A DNA stretch of 64,000 nucleotides from an uncultured Oscillospiraceae bacterium (GTDB lineage: Bacteria; Bacillota; Clostridia; Oscillospirales; Oscillospiraceae), in NCBI GenBank assembly GCA_947585425.1, contig CANPWZ010000006.1:1-64000 (forward strand). Direction: 5' to 3'. The notes beneath the pieces were generated by a model that saw only the letters and a list, made by a program, of their open reading frames with translations, did not search any database and was not told where the DNA came from. Positions 49,554 through 60,715 of the stretch are shown in pieces; within the stretch, counting starts at the first letter, position 1; each line of letters opens with the position of its first letter. A program made the position numbers and the translations under genes.

Positions 49554-50456
49554 TCAGCCCTTGAGGGAGCCGATCATCACGCCCTGGGCGAAGTACTTCT
49601 GCACGAAGGGGTACAGGCAGATGACCGGGGCGCTGGACACGATGACGGACACGTACTTGATCTGGTTGGCCAGGCGGTACTGCTCCAGGATGGTCTCGCC
49701 GCTGCCGCCGGTGGTACTCTCGGAGGCGATGAGGATCTCCTTCAGCACCAGCTGGAGGGGGTACAGGTTCTCGTCCTGGAGGAAGATCATGGCGTTGAAG
49801 TAGCTGTTCCACTGGCCGACGGCGTAGTAGAGGGCCATGACAGCCAGGATGGCCTTGGACAGGGGGATGACCAGGGAGGTGAAGATGCGGAACTCGCCCG
49901 CCCCGTCGATCCGGGCGGCCTCCACCAGCCCCTCCGGGATGCTGGACTCAAAGAAGGTCCGGGTCATGAACAGGTTCCACACCGACAGGATGGAGGGCAG
50001 GATCACCGACCACATGTTGTTCACCAGGTGCAGGCTGTTCATCACGTTGTAGAAGGGGATCAGGCCGCCGCCGAAGAACATGGGGATGATGAAATAGATC
50101 ATCCAGAACTTCTTGCCCAGCAGCGTCTTGCGGCTCAGGGCCCAGCCCGCGGGGATGGTGACCACCAGGGAGAGGACCACGGTGAGGACGGTGTAGATGA
50201 TGGTGTTCAGGTAGCCCCGCCACACATCGGCCCGCTCCAGGATCTTCTGGAAGCCGGACAGGGTCACCCGCACGGGGTAGAGCACCACCTCGCCGGCCAG
50301 GACGGCGTCCGGGTCGGAGATGGCGGCGATGATGATGAAGTAGATGGGGTACAGGATGATGAGGGTCATCAGGCCCAGGAAGATGTAGTTGAGGGCGTAG
50401 AACACCTTGTCGCCCATGGTGCTTTTCAGCAGTTTGTTTTTCACTGGCATCGTCAC
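49554..50456 (-). CDS. Carbohydrate ABC transporter permease (LplC-like)
   Basis: EAARIDGAGEFRIFTSLVIPLSKAILAVMALYYAVGQWNSYFNAMIF EAA motif. Confidence 0.93.
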   Translation of the reverse strand: MTMPVKNKLLKSTMGDKVFYALNYIFLGLMTLIILYPIYFIIIAAISDPDAVLAGEVVLYPVRVTLSGFQKILERADVWRGYLNTIIYTVLTVVLSLVVTIPAGWALSRKTLLGKKFWMIYFIIPMFFGGGLIPFYNVMNSLHLVNNMWSVILPSILSVWNLFMTRTFFESSIPEGLVEAARIDGAGEFRIFTSLVIPLSKAILAVMALYYAVGQWNSYFNAMIFLQDENLYPLQLVLKEILIASESTTGGSGETILEQYRLANQIKYVSVIVSSAPVICLYPFVQKYFAQGVMIGSLKG

Positions 50457-50465
50457 AGCCTCCCT

Positions 50466-51437
50466 TTAGAACAGAGAGTTCTCGGAGAACTTCTTGGACG
50501 TGGTGTTGGCGATGATGAGCAGCACCACGTTGATGACCGAGTTGAACAGGCCGATGGCGGTGGCGTAGGCCTGGTCGGGCACGCCGGTGAGGCCCTGCTT
50601 GTACACGTAGGTGGCGATGAGCTCGCTGACGCCCAGGTTGCCGTCGGTCTGCATCAGCAGGGCCTTTTCGTAGCCCACGCCCATCAGGCCGCCGATGGAC
50701 ATGATGAGCATCACGCTGACCATGGGCATGATGGCGGGCAGGTCCACGTGGATGACCCGCTGGAACCGGGAGGCGCCGTCCAGGATGGCCGCCTCATGGA
50801 GCCCCGGGTCCACGTTGGACAGGGCCGCGATGTAGATGATGGCGCTCCAGCCGAAGTCCTGCCAGTTGCTGGAGAGGATGTACATGGGCCGGAAGGCGCC
50901 CTCCTCCAGGAAGTAGGACACCCGGTCCCCGCCGATGCCCGCGATGATGTTGTTCACCAGGCCGTACCGGCCGAAGAACAGGGTCAGCATACCGACCATG
51001 ACCACCAGGGAGATGAAGTGGGGCGCGGTGAAGATGGTCTGGATGACTTTGGCCGTCCGCTTGCCCTTCAGGGCGTTGAGGGACAGGGCGATGATGATGG
51101 GCAGGGGGAAGCCGATGATAAAGCCCAGGATGCACAGCAGGAAGGTGTTCTTCATCAGGGGCCAGAACTGCACGTCGGTAAAGAAGCGGATGAAGTTGTC
51201 GAACCCCACCCAGTGGGTGTAGGGGCCGATGATCTGGTCGCCGGGCATGAAGTCCTGGAAGGCGATCAGCACGCCGTAGATGGGCAGGTAGTTGAACAGG
51301 AACACCACCAGCACCGCGGGAAGCAGCATGAGCAGCCACGGGCAGCTCTTCCGCAGCCGCCTCCATTTCCCTCCGCCCACGGTGTTCCCGTTTTTCGGGA
51401 CGGCCACCGCGGTGGAGGCGCTTTTTTGTCTCGCCAT
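50466..51437 (-). CDS. Carbohydrate ABC transporter permease (LplB-like)
   Basis: HEAAILDGASRFQRVIHVDLPAIMPMVSVMLIMSIGGLM EAA motif; RBS before ATG at 51437. Confidence 0.93.
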   Translation of the reverse strand: MARQKSASTAVAVPKNGNTVGGGKWRRLRKSCPWLLMLLPAVLVVFLFNYLPIYGVLIAFQDFMPGDQIIGPYTHWVGFDNFIRFFTDVQFWPLMKNTFLLCILGFIIGFPLPIIIALSLNALKGKRTAKVIQTIFTAPHFISLVVMVGMLTLFFGRYGLVNNIIAGIGGDRVSYFLEEGAFRPMYILSSNWQDFGWSAIIYIAALSNVDPGLHEAAILDGASRFQRVIHVDLPAIMPMVSVMLIMSIGGLMGVGYEKALLMQTDGNLGVSELIATYVYKQGLTGVPDQAYATAIGLFNSVINVVLLIIANTTSKKFSENSLF

Positions 51438-51495
51438 TTTTTGATCCCCTTTCTTTTTTCCAAGCTTTATTTCAAGGCGTTTCGCCAAAAAGCGC

Positions 51496-52653
51496 TTACT
51501 GGAAGTCGTACGCCTTGCAGACAGGGGCGTTGGCGCTGGCGGAGTCGGCGTCGTACCAAACCAGGTTGTTGCCGCTCTCCTTGTCGAACAGCTGGATCAG
51601 CTTGGGCTGGGTGGTGAAGTTCACCTTGGCGCCCTGGGACACATCCACCGTCAGGTCCACGGTGGGGATGACCATGACCACCTCGTCCGTCTCGCTGCGG
51701 GCGTGGAGGTTCACCTCGCTGCCCAGCATCTCATTGACCTCGATGGTGGCCGTCAGGTCGCCGCTGCCCACGCTGATGTGCTGGGGCCGGATGCCGCACA
51801 CGATGTCGCAGGGCTGCTGGCCGTTCTGCTTCAGGGCCTTCTGCTGGAAGTCGTCCAGCTTGAACTTCGCGCCCCGGATCTCCGCGTAGTAGGTATCGTT
51901 CTCATAGAGCAGCTTGCAGTTGTCGAAGAAGTTCATGACGGGCATCCCGATGAAGCCGGCCACGAACAGGTTCACGGGCTTGCCGAAGACCTCCTCCGGG
52001 GTGCCGATCTGGTTCACAAAACCGTCCTTCATGATGACGATGCGGTCACCCAGGGTCATGGCCTCGGTCTGGTCGTGGGTCACGTACATGAAGGTGGTGT
52101 TGATCCGCTGGCGCAGTTTGATGATCTCGGCGCGCATCTGGTTACGGAGTTTGGCGTCCAGGTTGGACAGAGGCTCGTCCATCAGGAACACCTTGGGGTC
52201 CCGGACCATGGCCCGGCCGATGGCCACCCGCTGACGCTGGCCGCCGGACAGCGCCTTGGGCTTCCGGTCCAAGTACTGGGTGATGTCCAGGATCTGGGCC
52301 ACCTCCCGGACCTTTTTGTCGATCTCGTCCTTGGGCACCTTCTTCAGCTTCAGGGCGAAAGCCATGTTGTCATAGACCGTCATGTGGGGGTACAGGGCGT
52401 AGCTCTGGAACACCATGGCGATGTCCCGGTCCTTGGGCTCCACGTTGTTGCAGAGCCTGCCGTCGATGTACAGCTCCCCCTCGCTGATCTCCTCCAGGCC
52501 GGCCACCATGCGGAGCGTGGTGGACTTGCCGCAGCCGGAGGGGCCTACCAGCACGATGAACTCCTTGTCTTGGATGGCAAGGTTCACATCGTGGACGGCG
52601 GTGACGCCGCCGTCATAGACCTTCTTCAAACCTTTCAATAAGACTTCGGACAT
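51496..52653 (-). CDS. ugpC: UgpC/MsmK-type sugar ABC transporter ATP-binding protein
   Basis: GPSGCGKSTTLRMVAGLE, ALSGGQRQRVAIGRAMVRDPKVFLMDEPLSNLDAKLR. Confidence 0.94.
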   Translation of the reverse strand: MSEVLLKGLKKVYDGGVTAVHDVNLAIQDKEFIVLVGPSGCGKSTTLRMVAGLEEISEGELYIDGRLCNNVEPKDRDIAMVFQSYALYPHMTVYDNMAFALKLKKVPKDEIDKKVREVAQILDITQYLDRKPKALSGGQRQRVAIGRAMVRDPKVFLMDEPLSNLDAKLRNQMRAEIIKLRQRINTTFMYVTHDQTEAMTLGDRIVIMKDGFVNQIGTPEEVFGKPVNLFVAGFIGMPVMNFFDNCKLLYENDTYYAEIRGAKFKLDDFQQKALKQNGQQPCDIVCGIRPQHISVGSGDLTATIEVNEMLGSEVNLHARSETDEVVMVIPTVDLTVDVSQGAKVNFTTQPKLIQLFDKESGNNLVWYDADSASANAPVCKAYDFQ

Positions 52654-52967
52654 TTTTGACTCCCCTTTTCTTCAAATGTACGAAGGCCACAGCGTGGCCT
52701 TCCGCCATTGGAATAACGCTGTTGTTTTACATTTGTAAATATTATGTTTACATTACTGGCTGTTCTGATGTGGCTATCGTAACCCTAAATTTACGCTATG
52801 TCAACAAGAATTTGTGCAAAAAAATCAAAAATGGCACATTTGCCAAATTTGAACCGCAAGATTTGTTTACATTAACTCATTGAATTTACAAAATGCACAT
52901 CTTGCTTTTTCGCTCCAGGTGTGTTATCATCAGAAAAATGGAAAAGAAAAGCAGAGGAGTTTGACAA

Positions 52968-54014
52968 ATGCCACATAAGCGCGTAACGATGCAGGACCTG
53001 GCCGAGGCCTGCGGCCTCTCCCGGAACACGGTCTCCAAGGTGTTCAATGACCGGGGCGCCGTGCCGGAGTCCACCAAGCGGATGGTCCTCCAGAAGGCCC
53101 AGGAGATCGGCTACCTCCAGACGCCCTATCTCCCCGTCCCGGAGGGGGAGGCCGCTCCGTCCCCCGCCCGCCCCCAGAACATCGCCCTCATCACCAGCCA
53201 CATGCCCAAGGACTACCATTTCGCCATGCTGATCCTGCCCGTCTTCACGGAGCGCCTGGGCCGCGGCGGATATACCCTGATGATCTACGAACTCTCCCCG
53301 GAGGAGCTTCGGGAGCGGCGTCTGCCCTCTCATATGCCCCTGGAGCAGACCGCCGGCATCCTGGGGATCGAGCTGTTCGACCGGGGCTATATGGAGATGC
53401 TCTGCTCCCTGGGCCTCCCCGTCCTCTCCGTGGACGGCTACATGGAGGCCATGACCACCCCCATGAAGTGCGATTTCATCCTGATGGAGAACCTGTCCAG
53501 CACCATCGCCCTCACCGGGCGGATGATCTCAGCCGGGGCCCGGCGGCTGGGCTTCGTGGGGGACATTTCCCACTGCTGCAGCTTCCACGAGCGGTGGATG
53601 GGCTTCATCACGGCGCTGGAGAATGCCGGCATCCCCCTGGACAAGAGCTGCTGCATCCTGGAAAAGGACTCGGAGCCCTATGACGACGTGGACTGGGTGA
53701 TGGAGCAGCTGCGGAAAATGCCCGCCCTCCCGGATGCCTTTGTCTGCGCCAACGACTACCTCGCCTTCCCGGTGGTGGCGGCGCTGAAGCGCCTGGGCCT
53801 GGCCATCCCCGGGGACGTGATGGTGGCCGGGTTCGACGACACGCCGCCCTCCGCCGTGATGGACCCGTCCCTGACCACGGTGCAGATCCCCAGCGCCGAC
53901 TTCGGGCGGATCGCCGCGGAGTTGCTGCTGGACCGGATCCAGCGCCCCGGCGTCCCGTTTTTGAGCACCTACGTCAAGACCACGCCGGTCTGGCGGGAGT
54001 CTACGGGCAGATAG
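52968..54014 (+). CDS. LacI-family transcriptional regulator
   Basis: VTMQDLAEACGLSRNTVSKVFNDRGAVPESTKRMVLQKAQEIGY HTH; divergent to sugar operon. Confidence 0.94.
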   Translation: MPHKRVTMQDLAEACGLSRNTVSKVFNDRGAVPESTKRMVLQKAQEIGYLQTPYLPVPEGEAAPSPARPQNIALITSHMPKDYHFAMLILPVFTERLGRGGYTLMIYELSPEELRERRLPSHMPLEQTAGILGIELFDRGYMEMLCSLGLPVLSVDGYMEAMTTPMKCDFILMENLSSTIALTGRMISAGARRLGFVGDISHCCSFHERWMGFITALENAGIPLDKSCCILEKDSEPYDDVDWVMEQLRKMPALPDAFVCANDYLAFPVVAALKRLGLAIPGDVMVAGFDDTPPSAVMDPSLTTVQIPSADFGRIAAELLLDRIQRPGVPFLSTYVKTTPVWRESTGR

Positions 54015-54021
54015 AAAGGGC

Positions 54022-54071
54022 AAAAGAAGGATGCCGGATCTCGGGAAATGAGATCCGGCGTCCTTCTTTTA
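54022..54071 (+). terminator. Terminator of lacI-type gene
   Basis: aaaagaaggatgccggatctc ggga aatgagatccggcgtccttctttt. Confidence 0.8.
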
Positions 54072-54115
54072 CACGATCCTGTTGCATGGGGCCTTGCTCA
54101 ACGTGTTTTTTGTCA

Positions 54116-54142
54116 CTGTACCATTCCTGTACCATTTTGGCG
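54116..54142. repeat. Putative arm-type repeat, right end of element C
   Basis: ctgtaccattcctgtaccattttggcg, near-copy of 37422-37447. Confidence 0.65.
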
Positions 54143-54264
54143 TGGAATCTTATGGAACCCCATGGAGTTCCATACGCCCTGAAAACCTGGAAACCCGCTG
54201 TTCATCGGCTTTTATGACGATTTGTGGAATTTCAGAGATTTATGAAATAAGGGCCTCGTCTTTC

Positions 54265-54365
54265 GATTCCGAGTTTCATATGCTCACAGCTCCTTTATCC
54301 TCACGGGGAAACGCCCCCAGGTCGAATTCGCAAGAGATTATACCACACCGGGCGTGGAATCACAA
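54265..54365 (-). promoter_or_regulatory. Displaced native ychF promoter, RBS and first five codons (MKLGI)
   Basis: Minus strand: TTGTGA (54360-54365) N17 TATAAT (54337-54342), AAGGAG (54290-54295), ATGAAACTCGGAATC (54265-54279). Confidence 0.75.
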
Positions 54366-54487
54366 GAGAAACCGTAGCCCGGGCATCCGTTTTTCGGGAA
54401 TTTTAAGGCATAGCCTCCGCTCTACGGAGCGTTTGTTGCGTTTTCCCCCGCTCCGGGGTATCATAGAGGGCAAAAGGAGGCGGGCCT

Positions 54488-55252
54488 ATGGACAATCAAA
54501 AGACCGGCAGGCTCATCGCCGCGCGTCGGCAGGAGCTGGGGCTCACCCAGAGAGAGCTGGCGGACCGGCTGAACATCTCCGACCGAACCGTCTCCAAATG
54601 GGAGCGGGGCGCGGGATTTCCCGACGTGTCCCTGCTGGAGCCCTTGGCGGATGTCCTGGAGCTGTCGGTACTGGAGCTGATCCGGGGCGAGCGGCTGACA
54701 CCGGAGGCCGCCCCCGCCCCAGAGGCGGAACAGGCCGTCCGGGAGGCCAGCCGGGAGCTGGGAGGCCGCTTCCGGGGGACCCTGGGGCGGCTGCGGACCG
54801 CTCTGTGCGTCCTGGGGGCGCTGTTCCTCCTGCTGCTGGGGGCATCGCTGATACGATACCTGGCCGACCCTCCCGTCCGGCAGACTTCTCTTTCCGAATC
54901 CGACGCCCTGGCGCTGTGCCCCTTCGCCCTCATCACGGAGGACGAGTACGAACTGGCCCGGCAGCTGCTGGATGCGGCGGCCGCCGGACCCGCGGAGGAC
55001 TTCACCGTCCCCGCCTCCCTGCTGTCCATCGGCGGCGACCCGGCCATGCTGCTCCAGCTGGCTCCGCTGGGGGAGAGCGTCACCGTCACCTATGCCGACA
55101 GGCCCCTGGGGACCAGACCCAACCGGCAGGTCATCCTGACCATCTCCCCGGAGGGCCCCCTCTACAAAACCTGCGCCGCCTATGACGAGGAGGGACATCT
55201 GCTCTACTGCCTGCTGAATCAGGACAACGTCCTGTTCCAGCGGGCGGAGTGA
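54488..55252 (+). CDS. XRE-family transcriptional regulator with C-terminal membrane/extracellular domain
   Basis: TGRLIAARRQELGLTQRELADRLNISDRTVSKWERGAGFPD; TM segment LCVLGALFLLLLGASLI. Confidence 0.9.
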   Translation: MDNQKTGRLIAARRQELGLTQRELADRLNISDRTVSKWERGAGFPDVSLLEPLADVLELSVLELIRGERLTPEAAPAPEAEQAVREASRELGGRFRGTLGRLRTALCVLGALFLLLLGASLIRYLADPPVRQTSLSESDALALCPFALITEDEYELARQLLDAAAAGPAEDFTVPASLLSIGGDPAMLLQLAPLGESVTVTYADRPLGTRPNRQVILTISPEGPLYKTCAAYDEEGHLLYCLLNQDNVLFQRAE

Positions 55253-55309
55253 CGCCGTCCCCGCACTTCAAAAGGAGCGCCGGGCCCATGGGGCCCGGCG
55301 CTCCTTCTG

Positions 55310-57133
55310 TCATAGGTTTTGCCGCTCCGACCGCTCCACGGCGGAGGCGGTCACGTCGGTGATGCCCTCCCCCTGGTTGGGGTGGGCGGAGGAGTACACG
55401 TTGTCGATGCCGAACACGATCACCAGCACGGCGCAGATCACGCCGGCCACCGCCGGTTTGATCTTCCGCATCAGCTCGTCCAGCAGCGGCCCGATCAGAT
55501 AGACCACCGCCACCCCCGCGATGCCGAAGGTCAGCAGGCCCTCGGCGCACACCCGGCCGTTGATGTTCAGGAAGTAGCCTGAGTAGTCCCACCACTTCAT
55601 GCCGCCGTGGGTCATTTCCAGATACCAGCCGGTGAAGTACTCCACGCAGCCGGACAGCACGACGGCCAGGATGAACTCCAGGGCGGGCTTTTTGCGGAAC
55701 CGGGCCAGCAGCACCAGGATGATGGTGGCGCCGGTGCCGTAGATGGGCAGCCAGGGCCCGTGGAGCACCCCCCGGTTGACGAACACACCGCCCTGGACGA
55801 AGCCGATGGACACCTCCCACAGCCAGCCGAACACGGCAAAGACGAAATACATCAGGATCAGCGAGTAGACGGAGTAGTGCCGCAGGTAGTTGAGCCGCTC
55901 CGAGCGGGGGGGCTTCTCCTTTTCGGGCACGGGGAACAGCCGCACGGGGTAGGACTTCCAGGAGAGGATGTCCTCGTACTCGGCCACCCGCTGGCGGATG
56001 GTGGACTTCTCATCGTACTCCTCCTCCTGCTTCACCGAGTAGAAGGAGACGCCGAAATTGGCCGCCATGAAGTGGCGGAACCCCCTGTCCCTGGAGATGA
56101 AATCGTCCTGGTCGGCGGCGCGGAGGACCTCGATGTCGGCGTAGGCCCGGTCCAGCTCCTCCCTGGGGGCGTGGTCGAACAGGTAGGCGTCGTTGAGCTT
56201 TTCGACTCCCTCCACCCCGCTGGCGATGGCCTCCCGGCGGAGCCCTGCGTAGTACCCGGCGTAGAAGGACGCCTTGTAGGGGGCCACGTAGAACAGCTCC
56301 AGCAGGCCCATGGTGAACCAGGACAGGATGTCCCAGCCCAGGAAGGTCAGGCTCCACACGAAGCACTCCCACTTGTGGCCCTTCATCATCCTCTGGGACA
56401 GCCGGATGGCCTCCATGGGCTTGACGGAGGGGTTCTCCGCCGCGATATAGGGCACCAGGTAGTAGGAGTAGTATTTCACCACGCCCCCCACGATGGTGAG
56501 GCACCACAGCAGGTGGAACACCGAGGTGACGAACATGGTCCAGGCGGTCTTGAGCCAGCGGCGGCAGCGCAGCAGGAATGCGAATCGGTCGAAGGGGGTG
56601 TTCTCGTAGTTCTGGCACTCCATGGCCACCCGCCGCAGGGCCACGATGTAGTTTCGCTTGACGAACAGCCAGACCAGGAAGGCGAACAGCAGGGCCAGGC
56701 CGATGAACACGATCACCGTGATCCTATTTGACTTCATCACCGAGTGGATGGCCACGATGACGGTCGCCAGGAATTTGCCGGACACCGCCCCGTTGACGAG
56801 GGAGGCGAACACCCCCCGGCTGGTGCCGAACACCTCGGCCAGGGGACTATCGGGCAGTTCCGGCCCGTCGGAGCCCTCCGCGGCCTGACCGAACAGGTCC
56901 AGCAGCGCGGAGTACAGATCGACATCGCCGTTGGTGCCGTCCCCCAGGGTGTCGGCGATCTGATCCCCGTCCAGATCGTCCGCCGCCCGGTCCAGCCTGC
57001 CCATGGTCACCAGGGACAGGCTGCCGGTGAACTCCACGCCCAGCAGGGCCGCGATCAGGCAGGCCGTCACCAGCAGCAGATAGTTCCGCTTCAGCACGCC
57101 TTTGGCGTGCTTTTTCAGCGCTTTGCGATCCAT
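55310..57133 (-). CDS. DUF975 membrane protein with CmpB-like (PF06541-type) C-terminus
   Basis: N-terminal KHAKGVLKRNYLLLVTACLIAALLG; C-terminal FVFAVFGWLWEVSIGFVQGGVFVNRGVLHGPWLPIYGTGA. Confidence 0.8.
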   Translation of the reverse strand: MDRKALKKHAKGVLKRNYLLLVTACLIAALLGVEFTGSLSLVTMGRLDRAADDLDGDQIADTLGDGTNGDVDLYSALLDLFGQAAEGSDGPELPDSPLAEVFGTSRGVFASLVNGAVSGKFLATVIVAIHSVMKSNRITVIVFIGLALLFAFLVWLFVKRNYIVALRRVAMECQNYENTPFDRFAFLLRCRRWLKTAWTMFVTSVFHLLWCLTIVGGVVKYYSYYLVPYIAAENPSVKPMEAIRLSQRMMKGHKWECFVWSLTFLGWDILSWFTMGLLELFYVAPYKASFYAGYYAGLRREAIASGVEGVEKLNDAYLFDHAPREELDRAYADIEVLRAADQDDFISRDRGFRHFMAANFGVSFYSVKQEEEYDEKSTIRQRVAEYEDILSWKSYPVRLFPVPEKEKPPRSERLNYLRHYSVYSLILMYFVFAVFGWLWEVSIGFVQGGVFVNRGVLHGPWLPIYGTGATIILVLLARFRKKPALEFILAVVLSGCVEYFTGWYLEMTHGGMKWWDYSGYFLNINGRVCAEGLLTFGIAGVAVVYLIGPLLDELMRKIKPAVAGVICAVLVIVFGIDNVYSSAHPNQGEGITDVTASAVERSERQNL

Positions 57134-57213
57134 TGAGAGCGCCTCCTTTCCCGCGGATATTCGCTTTAATGGTTCATTATACTATTTTGCAGAGGAAAAT
57201 GCAAGACCGGCGA

Positions 57214-58377
57214 TCACACCGCCCGCTCCATGATCCACACCGGCCGGGCATCCTCCCCCGGCAGGGCGTCCTGCCTGAGGTCGGTGAAGCCCATGGCCGT
57301 CCAGAAGGCGTGGCCCCCCTCGTTGTCCAGCGGGCAGGCCAGCCGCACCCGGTCGAAGCCGGCCTCCTTCGCCGCCGCCAGCAGGGCGGTGACGACGGTC
57401 CTCCCGTTCCCCCGCCGCCGGAGGGCGGGGTCCAGCACAAACAGCCCGATATACAACGTCCTGGGTCGGGGCCAGCCCTCCACCGCATCCAGCGCCGCCC
57501 GGGGCGCGCCCTCCCGCCACAGGGCCAGGAAATGCTTTTGCGAGGGGGCGCATTTGGGGGGCAGCTCTGCCATGTCCCGCCGGAGGCTGTCCGCCGACAC
57601 CGTCCAGCCTCCCAGGACAAAGAAATCGGCGCACCGCTCCTCCAGGGCCAGCACGGCGTCGAAATCCTCCTCCGTGACGGGCCGGACCTTCCATCCGTCC
57701 AGCCGGGCGGCCAGGCCCTCGGCCACGGGCACGTCGGGCAGGGGGCCCTTGGCGCCCACGCATCGGTTGATGGGGACGCCCTGGGCGTGGAATCTCTCCT
57801 CGTAGTCGGTCATGACGCCCTGAACGCCGCCCGCGTGGAGGTCGCGGGTCACCTCGGACAGCTCGAATCCCGCCTTGGGGAACTGGAACAGGGACCACTC
57901 GAACAGGGCCTGGTTATCGGTCTTGAAGTGGATCTCCCCCCCGTCCCGCAGCACCTCCCGGTAGCCCCGGAGAAAGTTCTGGTGGGTGAGCCGCCGGGGG
58001 GCGTGCTTCACCGATGGCCACGGGTCGCAGAAGTTGATATAGATCAAGTCCACCTCGTCGGGGGCGAAGCAGTCGGACAGGGCGGCCGCGTCCCCGTCAA
58101 TGAAGAACACATTGGTGAGCCCCCCGTCCCGGCACCGCTCCATAGCGATGACCATGGCGTCGGGCACCCGCTCCACCGCCACATACAGGTCCTCCGGGTG
58201 GGTGGCGGCGGTCTGGGCGGTGAAGCGGCCCTTGCCGCAGCCCAGCTCCAGCCGGAGGGCCTTCGCCTCCGGCATCAGCTCCCGCCAGCGGCCCTTTTGG
58301 GCGGCGGGGTCCTTGACCCAGAGGGCGGCGCAGGCCTCCATCCGGGGGATCAGATTTTTCTTTTTGCGCATACGCAT
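57214..58377 (-). CDS. trmB: tRNA (guanine-N7)-methyltransferase fused to a GNAT acetyltransferase domain
   Basis: RLELGCGKGRFTAQTA, INFCDPWPSVKHAPRRLTHQNFL (TrmB); then VRPVTEEDFDAVLALEE...VLDPALRRRGNGRTVVTALLAAAKEAG (GNAT). Confidence 0.88.
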   Translation of the reverse strand: MRMRKKKNLIPRMEACAALWVKDPAAQKGRWRELMPEAKALRLELGCGKGRFTAQTAATHPEDLYVAVERVPDAMVIAMERCRDGGLTNVFFIDGDAAALSDCFAPDEVDLIYINFCDPWPSVKHAPRRLTHQNFLRGYREVLRDGGEIHFKTDNQALFEWSLFQFPKAGFELSEVTRDLHAGGVQGVMTDYEERFHAQGVPINRCVGAKGPLPDVPVAEGLAARLDGWKVRPVTEEDFDAVLALEERCADFFVLGGWTVSADSLRRDMAELPPKCAPSQKHFLALWREGAPRAALDAVEGWPRPRTLYIGLFVLDPALRRRGNGRTVVTALLAAAKEAGFDRVRLACPLDNEGGHAFWTAMGFTDLRQDALPGEDARPVWIMERAV

Positions 58378-58536
58378 AGCCGTCACCTCACAGGGGTGGA
58401 TAACACCAAATAAGTTACCATAGCGGCGGAAAAAGGTCAAGAAAAACCGGCGATTGACAACCCCGCCCCCATCCGCTAAAATAGGGGGAAGGGTGGCGTA
58501 TTTTCACCGCAAAATCGCGGAAAAGAGGGGATCCCC

Positions 58537-59163
58537 ATGGCAAAAGAGGAGCGCGAGCACAGGTCCCGCAAGAGCTGGATCATCAAGCTAGTCGTGGCGC
58601 TGGTCGTGGTGGCCGGTGTGGCGCTGGCGGGGGTCCGCATCGGCGCGGAGCTGGCCAAGGAGCCCGAACCCGTCATTACCAGCGAGCTGCTGGGCCAGCA
58701 GCTCCAGTCCGTCCAGGAGCTGGTCAGCGTGGACTACCGCTACACCAATATGGGCAAGTTCGAAAACCAGCTGGACTTCTACGGCTGGCATGTCCCCTTC
58801 ACCGGCAAGAGCTTCATCATCTCCTACGACGGGATCATCAAGGCCGGGGTGGATCTGGGCCAGGCGAAGGTGGACGTGAACGAGCTGACCAAGGCGGTCA
58901 CCGTCACCCTGCCGGAGAGCGCCATCCTCTCCCACGAGATCCCCGAGTCCAGCATCCAGGTGTTCAACGAGAAGGACGGCCTGTTCAACCCCATCACCAT
59001 CGACGACTACACCGGCTTCACCCGGGACCAGAAGGCCGCCGTGGAGCAGAAGGCCATCGACAACGGCCTGCTCACCGCCGCCTCCCAGCGGGCCGGGGAT
59101 ACGGTGAAGTCCCTGCTGGAGCTGATCCCCGGCATGGACAGGTACACCCTGGCGGTAAAGTAA
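58537..59163 (+). CDS. DUF4230-like membrane-anchored protein
   Basis: N-terminal TM; LQSVQELVSVDYRYTNMGKFENQ...KSFIISYDGIIKAGVDLGQAKV. Confidence 0.75.
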   Translation: MAKEEREHRSRKSWIIKLVVALVVVAGVALAGVRIGAELAKEPEPVITSELLGQQLQSVQELVSVDYRYTNMGKFENQLDFYGWHVPFTGKSFIISYDGIIKAGVDLGQAKVDVNELTKAVTVTLPESAILSHEIPESSIQVFNEKDGLFNPITIDDYTGFTRDQKAAVEQKAIDNGLLTAASQRAGDTVKSLLELIPGMDRYTLAVK

Positions 59164-59347
59164 AGCGGACATAACGGCGCCCGGCTCCCAAGGGAGCCGG
59201 GCACTTTTTGCCCTCGCGCGCCCGGGGGACGTTCCATTGCACAAAAAATCTTGTCAAAACTTTTTTGCAATTTTACAATCTTCCACTTGCAAAATTTCCG
59301 GTCCCGATGTAGAATACGTTAGCACATTAAACCAACACTTTCAATGA

Positions 59348-60712
<1,365 letters not shown>

Positions 60713-60715
60713 CGT

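Noticed and set aside
47192-51617. Long plus-strand ORFs (783 and 693 aa) opposite the ABC transporter genes
   Set aside because: Antisense shadow ORFs in GC-rich DNA; sense genes are clear.
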